Source: Prototheca cutis
Lineage: Eukaryota; Chlorophyta; Trebouxiophyceae; Chlorellales; Chlorellaceae
Assembly: GCA_002897115.2 (NCBI GenBank)
Contig: BCIH01000007.1
Location: 1,173,810 to 1,237,809 of the forward strand
Length of the DNA: 64,000 nucleotides
Reading direction: 5' to 3'
The translations under genes were made by a program, and so were the position numbers. The stretch's first letter is position 1, and each line of letters begins with the position of its first letter. Under the pieces are notes generated by a model that saw nothing but the letters and a program-made list of their open reading frames with translations, was not told where the DNA came from and made no database searches. This document shows, piece after piece, positions 1-11,005 of the stretch.

Positions 1-537
1 GAGGTTCATCAGCGACCAAAGGGACCCAGGGACCACTCCAGTCACGGCAAGCATAGGTGTGTGTGGGCGGTGGCCGGGAGTGGGCGGGTGGGACTGCGGA
101 GCTGGTGCATGCCGCCCGCCCGCCCTCCCCCTCTTCTCATTACCCAGGGGGCATCCAGGGCTTTCCTCCCCTCCCTAGAGACCTAACCCCACTGCACGGG
201 ATTCCCGATGTGCCCAGGCGAAAAGATCAAATGGAAGTCGCCGGCCGTGAACGTGACGATCAGCGTGCCGAAGAAGACGGGCAAGGACGGAGGCAAGAAG
301 GGACACGCGAAGGCCAAGGTGCGGCAAGTCGACTCGTTCTTTAACTTTATCGGAGATGAATCGAAAGACCCGAACAGCATGACCCCACGGGCCGCCCAGG
401 AGTGGGGGCAGCAGAGGCTGGAAAAGGACATTGAGATTTCGTACATGATCACCAGCGTCTGTGAGCACCCGGTGGAGTGGTACACTGGCAGGGCACTCCA
501 GGACTATTTCCAGCAACCCNCTGGAGCCAGGCACTGA
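1..537 (+). CDS. NAP1-family histone chaperone, array copy 1 (3' part only)
   Basis: This is the 3' end of a nucleosome assembly protein gene cut by the window start. Exon fragment 1-56 is followed by an intron (57-217) and the last exon 218-537; the phase-1 junction recreates a Gly, exactly as in the other copies. The last exon carries NAP-domain hallmarks: a KIKWKS segment matching the family's IDWKKGKNVT region, then DSFFNF and a short WYTG motif before the end. Unlike typical NAP1, it stops about 10 residues after WYTG (TGA 535-537), with no acidic tail and no CaaX box. One ambiguous base (520) lies just before the stop, so the short tail could be a local sequence problem. NAP1 proteins carry H2A-H2B and assist nucleosome assembly. 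Confidence 0.8.
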
Positions 538-1214
538 ATGCTTGTTTTGCATGCGTTGCTTTGAGTACCAGGGCGCGCCAGCCACCCCCGCCATCACCTT
601 GCAAGGCAGAAGGGAGGCGACAGAAGGCGGTGGGGTTTAGTCCCTGCCAGGCACCCCTCTGCCTTGTGCTTGGAGGGGGTGTGCCGTGCCCACCTGCGTG
701 GCTTAAGTTTTCAGGTAAAAACCAGCAAGGATGGCAATGACTGCAGCGACCAGGTGACCCATGGGTGGTGGAGGGAGGAAACAATGAAGGAAACAGTGCT
801 AAAAGCGTGCTGAGCAGCCTTGATTCTGTCGCTCTGGTACTGAGATTGGCTTATGAAAGTCCAAGCATGCAAACTTGAGCTGCAGGTGCAACAGCTCCTG
901 GAAGTGCGTTTGGCAGCGGCAACCTGGTTCGCGGCAGGCCGCCAAGAGGTGGTCGAAATTCTGTGATTCGAGCATGGAAAAGAGTCCAGACGTGAGCCGC
1001 CGACTACATTGTTCACTAGTCTATACCTGAAAACGTTGCTAGAGCCCATCATCGGTGAGATTGGTGCATCGGAGGCTGCGCTCGGTCCCGCGAGTCCGCC
1101 TTGGCCTGTGGCACCCCTTGGGCCGCCTAGGCGACTTGCTGATGCGGCGTTGCATCAAGGCGCTACGCCAAGACATGCCTTCTGACACACCTTTTACGTC
1201 CTTGGGCGCAGGAA
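538..1214. other. Intergenic, NAP copies 1 and 2
   Basis: No supported gene. The conserved upstream block of copies 3-7 (a TTCGCGGCGAG core about 200 bp before the ATG) is not recognisable here, so copy 2 appears to have a different promoter. Confidence 0.5.
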
Positions 1215-3059
1215 ATGGCTGAGCGGGAGGAGAGACAGCTGTCACCAGAGGTCCAGGCCCGTCTGGACTACTGTGCGACCCTGGATGACCAGAGGGACGA
1301 ACTGGAAATCGAGCTTGAGGACAAGATCCGTCTCCTGGAGACGGAGTACAAGGCCAAATTCGGTGCGTTGCGTTGTTTCATGCGGCTGCTAATCCATGGA
1401 ACAGGTGGTGGCACCGGGAACGCACTGGACGGCTGAGACTGCCATGACCTCCCCTGTGCGGCACGGTGTGTGGCAAGGCCACTGTGGCGGGCTCCGGATC
1501 CCTCACTGTGCTTTCATCTCCTCGTTCTGTGCAGCCCTTCTGGACAACAAGCTGCGTGACGTCGTGAGCGGCAAGCTCGATGTCGTCGATGGGGAGGCCG
1601 TGGAGCCAGTGGGCAGCCAAGACGAGACTGGCATCCCCAACTTCTGGTTCGAGGCCCTGCAGACACACCCTAGAATCGAGGGAATGGTATGCTATGGGGG
1701 CAATGCTTGGATCAGAGGAGCAAAGGAGGAGTAAGGGTTTGTGCGCCGAGGTTTGAAAGGGGAGGGGCATGAGTGTGACTGGGGGCACTGGTGCTGTGAC
1801 CGGGACAGCTGTCCCAAACCGCATGCCCTCCGGGCATCGCTCAGCACCACAATGCCCGGCAAGGCATAGGCCAGGACCACCCCGCCATCCATGCAGATCA
1901 TGGAGCGGGATGTAGAGGTGCTCAAGTACCTGACCAACATCACCAACGAGGATGTGGACCCCAGCGAGATCCCGGAGAAGCTGAAGGAAGACGAGGACCT
2001 GCCGGACTATGAGGTGCGCTGGGGCGGAGCATGCATGGAGATTGAGGGCTTGGGGGGGGGGGACAGTTGTTACGGTCATCTTTTCCATATAGCTGTGCCT
2101 GCATGGTGGACAGCCCTGTGTGCGCCTGCCTGCAGTCCTTGGGCCTTCAAGTGGTGACACCCCCCGCCACACATGCATCCACAGACGTGTTCGCTGGTGT
2201 TCCATTTTGCGGAGAATCCCTTCTTCACTAACAAAAAGCTGACCAAGTCCTTCATTGTCGATGAGGACGGCGCGAGCGTGAGGATCTTGTACAACGCTGG
2301 TGCGTACCTCTGACAGTCGGATGGCAGTTGGACGTGCCTGGGGATGGCAGCGGCAGCTGGCGCGGCCGGGAGCCGGGTCTCCGCCGGATGGAGAGTGGGC
2401 GCTTACTGCTGGGGTTCTTGAGACTGGCCTGGTTCCGGTCGGGTCTTCCCACCCTTGGACCCACTGATTTCACCAACAATGGAAAGAAAGAAAGGAATAA
2501 ACGACCAATCAATCTCTCGATCCCGCCACTCCGAACAGGCTGCGAGATTCACTGGAAGTCGGCGTCCAAGAACGTGACGATCAAGGTGATGAAGAAGAAG
2601 GCCAAGGGTGGCGGCAAGAAGGGCGGCCACGCACATACCAAGGAGGTCCCTGTGGAATCGTTTTTCAATTTCTTCGCCGATCGCGTGCCTGACGAGGATC
2701 TGGAACCTCGCAAGGCCGAGCGCATGATGGGGGTGATGCTTGAGGATGATCTCGAAAACGCGCGCGCGATTGCCGAAATCTGCGAGCACCCGGTGGACTG
2801 GTACACGGGGGATGCGCTGGAGGACTATGAGGCGGAAGACAGCGACTACGACGATGACGAAGAAGACTACAGTGATGACTACAGCGACGAGGACGACGAG
2901 GATGATGATGAGAGCAGCAGCAACGATGACGAGGGCCCGGGTGCCCGTGGGCCCCGTGGTGGTGCCAAGCCGGGGCCCAAGGGCGGCGCCAAGGGTGGGC
3001 CCAAGGGCGGTCCAGCCATGGGTGGGCAGGGCCAACCCCAGGACTGCAAGCAGCAGTGA
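1215..3059 (+). CDS. NAP1-family histone chaperone, array copy 2 (CaaX-bearing)
   Basis: Five exons (1215-1362, 1535-1686, 1897-2013, 2185-2299, 2539-3059) give about 350 residues. The order is NAP1-like: a long charged N-terminal helix (dimerisation helix region), GIPNFWFEAL, ERDVEVLKYLTNI, the NPFFTNKKLTKSF motif, IHWKSASKNVTIK, SFFNFF, then HPVDWYTG. An Asp/Glu/Ser-rich tail follows (about residues 280-310), then a Gly/Pro/Lys segment. The protein ends CKQQ, the farnesylation-type CaaX box known from animal and plant NAP1. The start is the first ATG of the exon encoding the conserved helix, and equivalent starts occur in copies 3-7. This is the most canonical member of the array. Likely role: H2A-H2B chaperone shuttling between cytosol and nucleus. 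Confidence 0.9.
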
Positions 3060-3460
3060 TGTGTGTGTCGTAGCACTGGCTTTAACAGCGCTACAGCACA
3101 AGGGGTGATGATCGCCAGCTGCCTAGNGGGAAATGGCCGTGCTGGCCATCAATGGACTAAGAACGATCCCCGCCATCAAATAGATGATGGATGGCCGCTG
3201 TGACTATGGCCTGACCTCGGTCTTCGCAGCAAATAGTCACGGGAAAAAGACCCCTAGTCGATGCTGATTCTGAACACCATCTGTATGCCAATCCACATGC
3301 CAGACTCTGTGGCAACCCAAATTGCACGATTGTGCAGTGCTGCATGGTCAAAACCCCCATCGGGCCAGCAGCCAGGGGTTGGGCAGCGTGCGAGTTTCAA
3401 TTTGTCATCATGCCCCAGAACAAGCAAAAATCATGTGTGATTGCTGCTCTAGTGATTGGA
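3060..3460. repeat. 3' flank module of the NAP duplication unit
   Basis: After the stop of copy 2, the sequence (TGATGTG, then CACTGGCTTTAACAGC, then GCCAGCTGCCTAG) closely matches the DNA after copy 4 (from 10,257). Weaker matches follow copies 5 and 6. The duplicated unit therefore includes a few hundred bases of 3' flank. No coding function is evident. Confidence 0.55.
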
Positions 3461-4097
3461 GGCGGGGCAGAGCAAAACCCATGGGGTGATGGCACCCCCG
3501 GTCCTGGCCACATTTTTGGGAATAGCACAACATTCGACAATCCCTTCCAAGCCCTCCCGTGCAGCACCCCCTTGTATAGCTGCACGATGATGTTTATTCC
3601 GCACCAAAAGTCCAGTCTGAGAACAGGGCGGGGCTAGTACGGAGCGCGTTCGTGGGCAATCACCCTTCGACGTTCGGGGGCTGCGCAGCCGCCGGGGACG
3701 GGGCCACCAAGCCGCGCGTGCAGGCCCTTGAAGCGCCTGTCAACTCCAGAAATCGAAATAATGAAAGGATTGAGGNTNCANATGGGAGTTGCGATTATGT
3801 CGGTTNCTCGCTCGGCGGCCCTTGGCATTCTTCAAACGCGCCGCCAGCAAGCGCGATCGGGATTGGCAAGGGCTGGCCCATACACTGGTTGGGCCCCGAG
3901 CAGGTGCTGTGTGGGTTGATTCCACAAGAAAATCTCGTCTTATTCCTCCATATCATCATTAAATTGCCCATTGTTTTGTCGAATCAAGGGGAGTACTGTG
4001 CAGACAAAGACAGGTCAATCTATCTAGGGATCNGNNTCAAGTTCAGCANCNGGCNATGTCNTGGCCNCCNTTTTCTGGGCCTCTGCAGCTGTGTCTG
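3461..4097. other. Unassigned insert, sequence with many Ns
   Basis: Part of the extra ~1.9 kb between copies 2 and 3 compared with the ~700-770 bp gaps elsewhere in the array. It contains runs of ambiguous bases near 3776-3806 and 4033-4070. No open frame here resembles a known family. Confidence 0.4.
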
Positions 4098-4449
4098 ATC
4101 TTGTCGTGGTCCTCCACCTGTACTTCTGGCAGCTGTGCTCCAACCATCCAACCTTCCGCTTCTTGGATCCAGAGCCTGAGTTGAGAGGTATCTCAGCCCA
4201 GAGCCCTTCTTCTTCCAGCTCTGTTGCTCACTTGTCGACAGATTCCGGGGAGTGGGTGCTCAGCACTTTGTGAGTGAATCGAAGAAGGTCATCCTTCGGT
4301 GCGTGTGGGTTCTTTAGCATAAAATGCTGCACGATGCAGTTGATGACAAAGTCTTTCAGGGGTTGACCAGGGGCAGGGGTTGAGGGTCCAGCATTGTCCC
4401 CACGTTGGGGTTCCCCACTCAGGGTCAGCAAGACCAGCTGGCTGTCCAC
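4098..4449 (-). pseudogene. Broken protein-like ORF of unknown family
   Basis: On the minus strand an ATG at 4449 opens a frame containing an amphipathic stretch (around KDFVINCIVQHFMLKN, then DDLLRFTHKVLS). It hits a stop at 4228-4230 and then continues in frame, open to about 4098, with an acidic patch and a basic KKRKV cluster resembling a nuclear localisation signal. Charge patterning is protein-like on both sides of the stop. I do not recognise the family. It lies next to the Fanzor-like remnant but in the opposite orientation, so it may belong to a different insertion. Confidence 0.3.
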
Positions 4450-5029
4450 AGCAGCCTGCTGGGATCTGGTAGCATGGATGTCTCATGATGAATCCTGCTC
4501 AGCGTAGCGGGGATTGGGCCAACGCCGCCGGTGGCTGATCCGACAGCCGACCACTTCCTGGCTCAGATCATGCCAGTCGTCCATGTGCTGGGCTTCATCG
4601 TCGGGCTGAGGAGCTGTGGTGGCTGGTGCTGGTTGATGTCCATAGTCAAAAATGGCCTTCTCCTCATCCTGCGTTGAAGCCGGACCAGGGGAATGGATAC
4701 TGCAGTCCCTGCATCAGTCTGGTCGATGCGCCAGCTGTCACAGGGCCGGGGACAGCTNCCCGGTCGGCACCGGGCCGCCCCGCACGACGCACTGCTGCCA
4801 CGTGAGGACGACCTCGAAGGGAGGGCTGCACCGGCGGCTGTCCTGGGACATGCATACCGCAGGGGTGGTGTTGAGGTCGGCAAGCACACACAAGAGGCAC
4901 GCCTTCATGATGTGGTGGGGGTCGGAAGAGAAGACACTCACCCAGACGGCACGCCGGCATCAAGTGCAACAGGTGCTCCAGGCCGGGGCGAGGCCGGTGG
5001 ACGTGATGCCCTGCGATTGACAGTGGCCC

Positions 5030-5173
5030 CTCCGTCACCACTGTGCGCAACCCAAACAGCAACACTGCCCGGAACAATACGCCATCCTCAAATGCCAGAG
5101 GTGTGGCGTGGTGTGGAACCGCGACGTCAACGCCGCGCGGAACATCCACCACCTGGGGAGAGACTGGTTCTGA
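5030..5173 (+). pseudogene. Fanzor/TnpB-like C-terminal remnant A
   Basis: Frame 2 of the plus strand, after a stop at 5018-5020, reads into a zinc-ribbon/RuvC-III C-terminus. LKCQRCG (from 5087) is followed by WNRDVNAARNI (5114-5146) and a stop at 5171-5173. CxxCG closely followed by NRDxNAAxNI is the signature of TnpB and its eukaryotic relatives (Fanzors), where the Asp is a RuvC catalytic residue. A possible first ribbon half (HHC...HC) precedes it. I find no RuvC-I/II core in a continuous frame upstream, so this looks like a decayed fragment, unless introns and Ns hide the rest. Position: in the long gap between NAP copies 2 and 3. Confidence 0.65.
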
Positions 5174-5527
5174 CCGGCGACAGGCCGCCGCCTTTTGATC
5201 GCAAAACCAAGCTCCCCCCCCCCTTGCACATCCCCTGCCTCCCAGGCGCTCCACCTGATATGATATGATCTGATCACCAGGATTCGCCGCAGGCCCTGCG
5301 CCACGGAACAGTACCATTGAACGCGTGCTGTGAGGCAATGCCCAGTTACTTCGTTTCTCGGCAACCTCGCGGGGCGCCTCCCGGGCGCTGTTGTGGGGTG
5401 CGCCCCAGTTTGTCTGAAATCGTACCCCACCCATCTGCTCGGAAGCAAGGATCCCACTCCTGGGGCACACTCCGGGCGAGTAGAAACGGGTATCCGGGAC
5501 CCATCATTCTTATTTCTCACATGGTCA

Positions 5528-5660
5528 GAGTTTCCAATCTTCGCGGCGAGTGAACAGTGGTGAGGCGATGGGGTCGGGGACGCTGCGATCTGGTCACAGT
5601 GATATGACCAATGCCTGCCAGACCGAACCCTGATCGGGATCATGTGCCTGGCGATACGAC
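5528..5660 (+). promoter_or_regulatory. Conserved upstream module of NAP copy 3
   Basis: Block A (core TTTCCAATCTTCGCGGCGAG, then GTGGTGAGGCG and GGGTCGGGGAC) starts about 200 bp before the ATG at 5728. Block B (GATCGGGATCATGTGCCTGG) lies about 95 bp before it. The same two blocks recur at similar spacing before copies 5, 6 and 7, and block A in decayed form before copy 4. This fits a shared promoter or 5' UTR element, or simply recent duplication. Confidence 0.5.
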
Positions 5661-5727
5661 CTGCACTGACACTTCAACGTCCATGCACACATGTTATTAG
5701 ACATTGATCGTGGTTGGACGCAGAAAA

Positions 5728-7786
5728 ATGGCGGATCAGGAGGGCCGGCAGCAGCTGGCCGGGGTTCCTGCTCGGCTGGAGTACTTGGACACCTTGTCAG
5801 CCCGCAGGCTCGACTTGGAAAATGAGCTCAAGGGCAAGATTCAACTGCTTAAGATAGCACACAGGGTCAAAGAAGGTGAGTGAAGGCGGTACATCCCGCG
5901 GTCAGCTTCTCAGGAGGTCCCAGTTATGCGTTGAACACCACGCCCACGCAAGAGCTCGTCTCCAGCGATGTGCCTGGCTAGCCGTTGGCAGCCGTGGGCC
6001 AGAATGCATTCCTTTCCACACACCCATGTTGTAATCCTGTGTAGAGGGGCTGGAGAAGGAGGTGCGTGGCATCGTGAGCGGCGAGCTCGACGTGTCTGGA
6101 GATGGTGTCGTGCAGCCTGCCGCCCCTGGCGGTCGTGGCATCCCCGAGTTTTGGTCCCAAGCTCTCCTGACGCACCCTGGATTGAAGGAATTGGTACGCG
6201 GAGTGCGAGTATTGCGTGGGTCCAGCAGCCGGGGACTCTTGCCCGTCCCCTTGCTTGCGCCTGCTGTCGGCCAGCCCAAGCCATGCACATATCTGCACAG
6301 ATTACGGAGCGGGATGCGGAGGTGCTCAAGTACCTCACAAACATTGCCACTGGCGACCAAGATCCCGACGGGATCCCGCAGGAGTTCAGGAGGGCAAGGG
6401 ACGAAGTTGGCGATGATGAGGTGCGCGGGGCCCACAGCATGCCTGGACGCCTGGCATGTAGAGGGGCGTCAGAACCCGGCTATCGTGGTTTGTCTCCGCG
6501 TATGTGTGTGTGCCTGCATGGTGAAAGGCCGCTGCACACACCTGTGCAGCTCGCCGTCCCCGAATCGCGAGCTGAACACCCCTCCCCCCCTTCCTCCCCC
6601 GTCCTGCTCTGCCCCTTTTCTTGCCCACAGATGTCTGTGCACGTGTTGCACTTTGCGGAGAACCCCTTCTTCACCAACGACAGGCTGACAAAAGTGATGG
6701 TGATTCTCCGGCCAGAGGGGGGCATACCGACCATGGTCCACCGCGGTATGTCGTTGGGGGCGTGGGTGGCCTGGACGTGTCTGGGGCCATGGGCATTGCG
6801 CGACGTGCACACACCAGGCCTGGGTCGTCTGCCGAGGGTTGGGCACTCGTTGGCGGGTGCGCGGGTCGTCTGACGGCGCCCCACCACTTGTTGGCATGCG
6901 CCCGGTCACAAAGGGAAAGGCCGACGGAGGCCCCGTGGAGCCAGCCCCCTCCCACCCGCAATGCCGTCGCTGCACAGGGACCGATATTGACTGGAGATCG
7001 CCATCTAAAAATGTGACGGTCAAAGTGATGAAAAAAAAGGGCAAGGCTGGTGGCCCCGCGGCGATCAAGGAGGTTCCCGTCAAGTCATTCTTCAATTATT
7101 TTGACAACTCCCCTTTTGAGGTGGAGTTGGACCAAGAAAGGTCCCCGCAGTCGGCGTTCCTGAGGATGGCGGATGAAGCAGGGTTCACGATGATGCTGGG
7201 CGACGTCTGCTCACACCCGGAGCAATGGTATACTGGCACAGCGCTCCTGGCCTATGAGGGGGACGACAGCGATGAATCCAGCGANGACTACAGCGACGAC
7301 TACGATGAGGAAAGCAGCAGCGCCGGCAGTGACTACGATGAGGAAAGCAGCAGCGCCGGCAGTGGCTACCTCCTGTGGGGCCCCCCAATCAGCACCCACC
7401 GGGGTCCGCAGGCCAGCCAGCAAAACAGGTCCCAGGGCGGGCCCCAGGGTGGTCGGCAGGGAGGGCCGCAGCGTGGAGCCCCGGGCGGGCGCCGGGAGAC
7501 TGGGCGCCGGGGGGCCCGGCAAGGCGGCCCACAGGCAGCCCCCCAGGGAGGGCCCCAGGGAGGTTTGCAGGGAAACCCCCAGGGAGACCCCCAGGGAGGC
7601 GGGCGCGGGCGCGGGCGGGGGCGGGGCCCACAGGGAGGGCGCCAGGGAAGCAGGCGTGGGCGGGGTCCTCAGGGAGGGCGCCAGGGCGATCTGCATGGCA
7701 GATCCCAGGGCGGTCAGCAAGGCGGGCCACAGGGTGGCCCGAGACAGGGGGGCCAGGGCCAGCCTCAGGAGCACCAGCAACGGTGA
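5728..7786 (+). CDS. NAP1-family protein with long Gly/Gln/Arg-rich tail, array copy 3
   Basis: Exons 5728-5875, 6045-6193, 6301-6420, 6631-6745 and 6978-7786 give about 446 residues, with intron phases identical to copy 2. The NAP core is intact: GIPEFWSQAL, ERDAEVLKYLTNI, NPFFTNDRLTK, IDWRSPSKNVTVK, SFFNYF, and a WYTG equivalent. After two acidic DYDEESSSAGS repeats, the last ~140 residues are a low-complexity domain built on GGPQGG/GGRQG units with RG and GRGRGRG runs. It resembles RGG-type RNA-binding, phase-separating tails rather than the usual acidic NAP tail. The end (QGQPQEHQQR) aligns with QGQPQDCKQQ of copy 2, but the Cys is gone, so the CaaX box is lost. One N (7285) lies in the acidic part. 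Confidence 0.85.
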
Positions 7787-8483
7787 TTTGCGTTCAACCC
7801 CACCCCCCACCCCCCCACCTCCAAGAACAACAACTTCGTCCCATGCTGCCTGATGCTGGGGGAAAACCCTGGGTTTTGAAAAGCATGATATTGCGATGTG
7901 GGTGGAGTGCTGGACGTCTGCATACCTTTTACTATGCCTGATTCTGGCAGGAAAGAATCATTTCTCAATATTCACGTTCGTTCTCACTATGGAGGTGGCT
8001 GGAGGGAAGCACATGTGTTGAGGGATTTTGAACTTTTGGCTCCATCTTTTTGTTCCTGAGATTCGCGTAATGGTTTGCCATGCATGAAAGCCCAAGCAAG
8101 CATTGGAAGGGTTGGATCATCGTGATGGATGTGTGGGAAGCTAGTAACATGCCGATCCGGTTTAAAAGTTTTGACCAACCTGCCCAACTTTTGACCCACG
8201 TCCCGGCCTAGGGATCTAGTATTGGACATGGGCAAGCCCATCCATCGTATTCTTCGCCTGATTCGACTTGCTCATTAGAGTTACCAATTGTCGCGGCGAT
8301 CAGACAGTGGTGAGACAAAACGGGCATGGTAACCAACTCGGGATTGATACGTCCGCCCTCCCGGATCGAACACCTTTCTTTGTTGTAGGACCGTTCGTGC
8401 ATCGTTGTGATACGGCCCGACATGGAGGAAGCACATCGAGATTAAAATAGGCGACACGATTTCTCTGCACTCGGTGCAGGGAG
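7787..8483. other. Intergenic, NAP copies 3 and 4
   Basis: No supported gene. A decayed copy of upstream block A is visible at about 8279-8312 (ACCAATTGTCGCGGCGAT, then CAGTGGTGAG). Block B is largely unrecognisable. Confidence 0.5.
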
Positions 8484-10257
8484 ATGGCTGAGCGGGGGGC
8501 TCGCCAGCAGCGGAAAGGGTCGCAAGCCTGACTGGAGCCCATCGAAAGTTTGACCGACCGCGGGGGTGGCCTTGAGAATGAGTTCGAGGCCAAGCTCCGC
8601 GTGCTTGACTCGGAACACAAGTCGAAATGTGGTGAGTGGCGGCTTCTTATGCCGCTTGCGATTCTTGCAGAACTGCAGGCAGGGGCGACCCTTGTGCGGC
8701 ACCTCCCTCCAGGGTNCTCACCTCTTGCTCTACTCTTGGCTAGCCTTTCGCGATCCTGGCCCGAAACCCAGAGCCTTCTTTGCACATCTGTATTCCAAAT
8801 GCGTGCAAAGATCCTGAACAGCGAGCTGCATGACATTGTCAGCGGCAGCATGGAGCTATCCAGCACCGGTGTTGGACAGCCTGCTAGCACTGGCTCGCGT
8901 GTCATACGCGGGTTTCGGCTCAAACTCTTCCAGGAGCATCCCGAGATGAAGGGTGGGTAGAGTGCTAGCATTTTGTGGGATCGGGGGAGGGATTGCAATG
9001 AAGAGGAGAAGCAGGACGATGACCTAGTTGTCCCTTGGGACTCGGCGCGCCGTGTGGATCAGTTGGCGGATCCTTTGGGGTAGGAGACTCTCCTGCTTGT
9101 TCACCAGCTTGTACACTCCAGCATGATCTCTGCGACATGTGCACCCGAGAAGATAGCGCAGCGGGACGCAGCAGTGCTCAAGCACTTGATTGGCATCATT
9201 AGACGAGACCCAGAGCCGAACGACGCTGCAGACAGGGTCAAGAGATCAGGGCCAGATGCGAATGTGAATCACGATGGCGCATGTGTTGATGCTGAGGTTA
9301 TAGAGGACGGCTGCAACGGTTCGTCTTCCCACACGGCTGCTGTGCCTGCACCGTGGCAGGGTCTGCATTGAGTCGTGGGCTCAAAACCTCCCTCCCGACA
9401 TGCTCCATTCCACCCCGACCTGCAGGTGCAGACACTGGCACTCATCTTTGCAAAGAATCCCCTTCTTACCAACAAGAAATTGACCAAGTCGCTTGTCACT
9501 GTCTGACAGCCCAACAACCATATGTAATGGGGGTGGGTTCGTGCAGGGGCAGCGTGTGCCTGGGGCTGCGGCCCCCGGCAGCGTGTGCATGCGGGCCTGG
9601 GATGCCTGGCGGAGTATGTGAGCTTGTTGGGGGGGTCCCAAGCAAAAAAAGGGGAGGACAGAAACCAAGCCGACCTATCCCAATGCCCACATTGCACAGG
9701 GTGTGTGATTGGCTGGAAGCCGCTGCTCAAGAACGCGATGGTCAAGGTGATGAGGAAGAGGAGCACGGCCGGCGCGGCGATGGGGGAGCCCCCACACCAA
9801 CCAACCAAGAAGGTTCCGGTGGACTCCTTTTTCAATCTTTTGGTCCTCGCGCGCCCGACTCGGAGCTGAGCCCGTGCAGCACCCAGCTCTGGGCAAAGGA
9901 CAAGCTGGATTAGGACTTGAGTGTTGTATCCTTGATCAAGAGCATGGCCGACCACCCGATGGAGTGGTATATGGGGATGCTGCCCCAGGACGACAAGGAC
10001 AGCATGTTGGGCAACGCCGACGACAACCTCGATGAAGAAGACTACAGCGAAGATGACAGCAACAGTGACGACTACATCGTCTATGACAGCACCGACAAGG
10101 GTGAGTAACAAAGATGATGGCGGCAGTGCCAGCAGCCATCTCGAGCACGATAGGGATGAGACACCTGCCCAGACACCCCAAACGGTGGTCAAGAACGACA
10201 GGCTAAACGACGGCCCAGGAGCGTGTATGCAGGGCCAGGCCTCGGACCGCATGCTGC
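8484..10257 (+). pseudogene. NAP1-family pseudogene, array copy 4
   Basis: All five exon equivalents can be found, but the copy is broken in several places. Exon 1 (8484-8631) keeps the usual 148 nt, yet codon 16 is TGA (8529-8531) where paralogues have Arg. The exon 2 acceptor reads GTGCAAAG where others have GTGCAGAG, and the exon 3 acceptor reads AAG instead of CAG. Exon 4 (from about 9426; NPLLTNKKLTK) ends at an internal TGA near 9504. Exon 5 (from 9700) changes frame after the FFNL motif and meets further stops (9868, 9911). An acidic stretch survives to about 10,108. The C-terminal CaaX codons have become DRMLQ at about 10,242-10,256. The intact length with point lesions suggests recent inactivation. 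Confidence 0.8.
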
Positions 10258-10640
10258 AGTGATGTGCTTTGTGGCACTGGCTTCAACAGCACCGCTGCAA
10301 ACAGGTGCTTCTGATTGCCAGCTGCCTAGCGGAGGTGCCCCTGCCGGGCCCTGCGCGGTAAAATCCAATGGCCCGCCTCGTAAGTGGCGATAGATGCCCA
10401 CTGCCGCTGTAGCCAGGCCTTGACCTGCCCAGAGGGAAGATGGGGAAGACATTCTGAAGTCGCTTTGACATCCAATCTGCCTGGTAGGCATCGTAGCAGG
10501 CAGAAGTTCACAGAGGTGCAGTGCTGTATTCCAACACCTGTCCCCTGACGATCAGCCAGGCGATGGACAGGATGCCTGTTGTGAATTTCCTCCAAGGTAC
10601 CAAACAAAATGTCTGTGATTGCTGGCCTTGTGCTCAGAGC
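10258..10640. repeat. 3' flank module after NAP copy 4
   Basis: Homologous to 3060-3440: the order TGATGTG, CACTGGCTTCAACAGC, GCCAGCTGCCTAGCGG, then a GCCGCTGTAG/GGCCTTGACCTG stretch is kept. Apart from this and the following upstream module, the gap to copy 5 is plain. No gene seen. Confidence 0.5.
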
Positions 10641-10807
10641 CCAGGCCAATGCAAACCAACCAGGAAGTGGAACCACCAAAGGAGATCCTAACCATCTGGT
10701 TAATTTTTGCCACAGTGACCCATTTTACACATGCATTCCGGCTGAGTCGCTCGAACATTGAAAATGGATACCCGGGACCCGTCATTATTATTTTCACATG
10801 GTAAGAG

Positions 10808-10935
10808 TTTCCAGTCTTCGCGGGGAGTGAACAGCGGTGAGGCGAGTGGGTCGGGGACGCTGTGATCCAGTCAGAAAGATGTGACCATGCTCCCCGAATC
10901 GGGAACCCCGATCGGGNTCACACCTCTGGCGATAC
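10808..10935 (+). promoter_or_regulatory. Conserved upstream module of NAP copy 5
   Basis: Block A (TTTCCAGTCTTCGCGGGGAG, then GTGGGTCGGGGACGC) and block B (GATCGGGNTCACACCTCTGG) lie about 200 and 97 bp before the ATG at 11,006, matching the spacing at copy 3. Confidence 0.5.
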
Positions 10936-11005
10936 GGACCGCCATGAAGGCTTCATCTCCATGCACACATGCCATTACACATTACATGTAGTTGGGCGCC
11001 GCAAC

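Noticed and set aside
4664..5470. Long minus-strand ORF (268 codons)
   Set aside because: Composition is Arg/His/Pro-rich shadow sequence of the GC-rich DNA; the plus strand carries the recognisable Fanzor motif instead.
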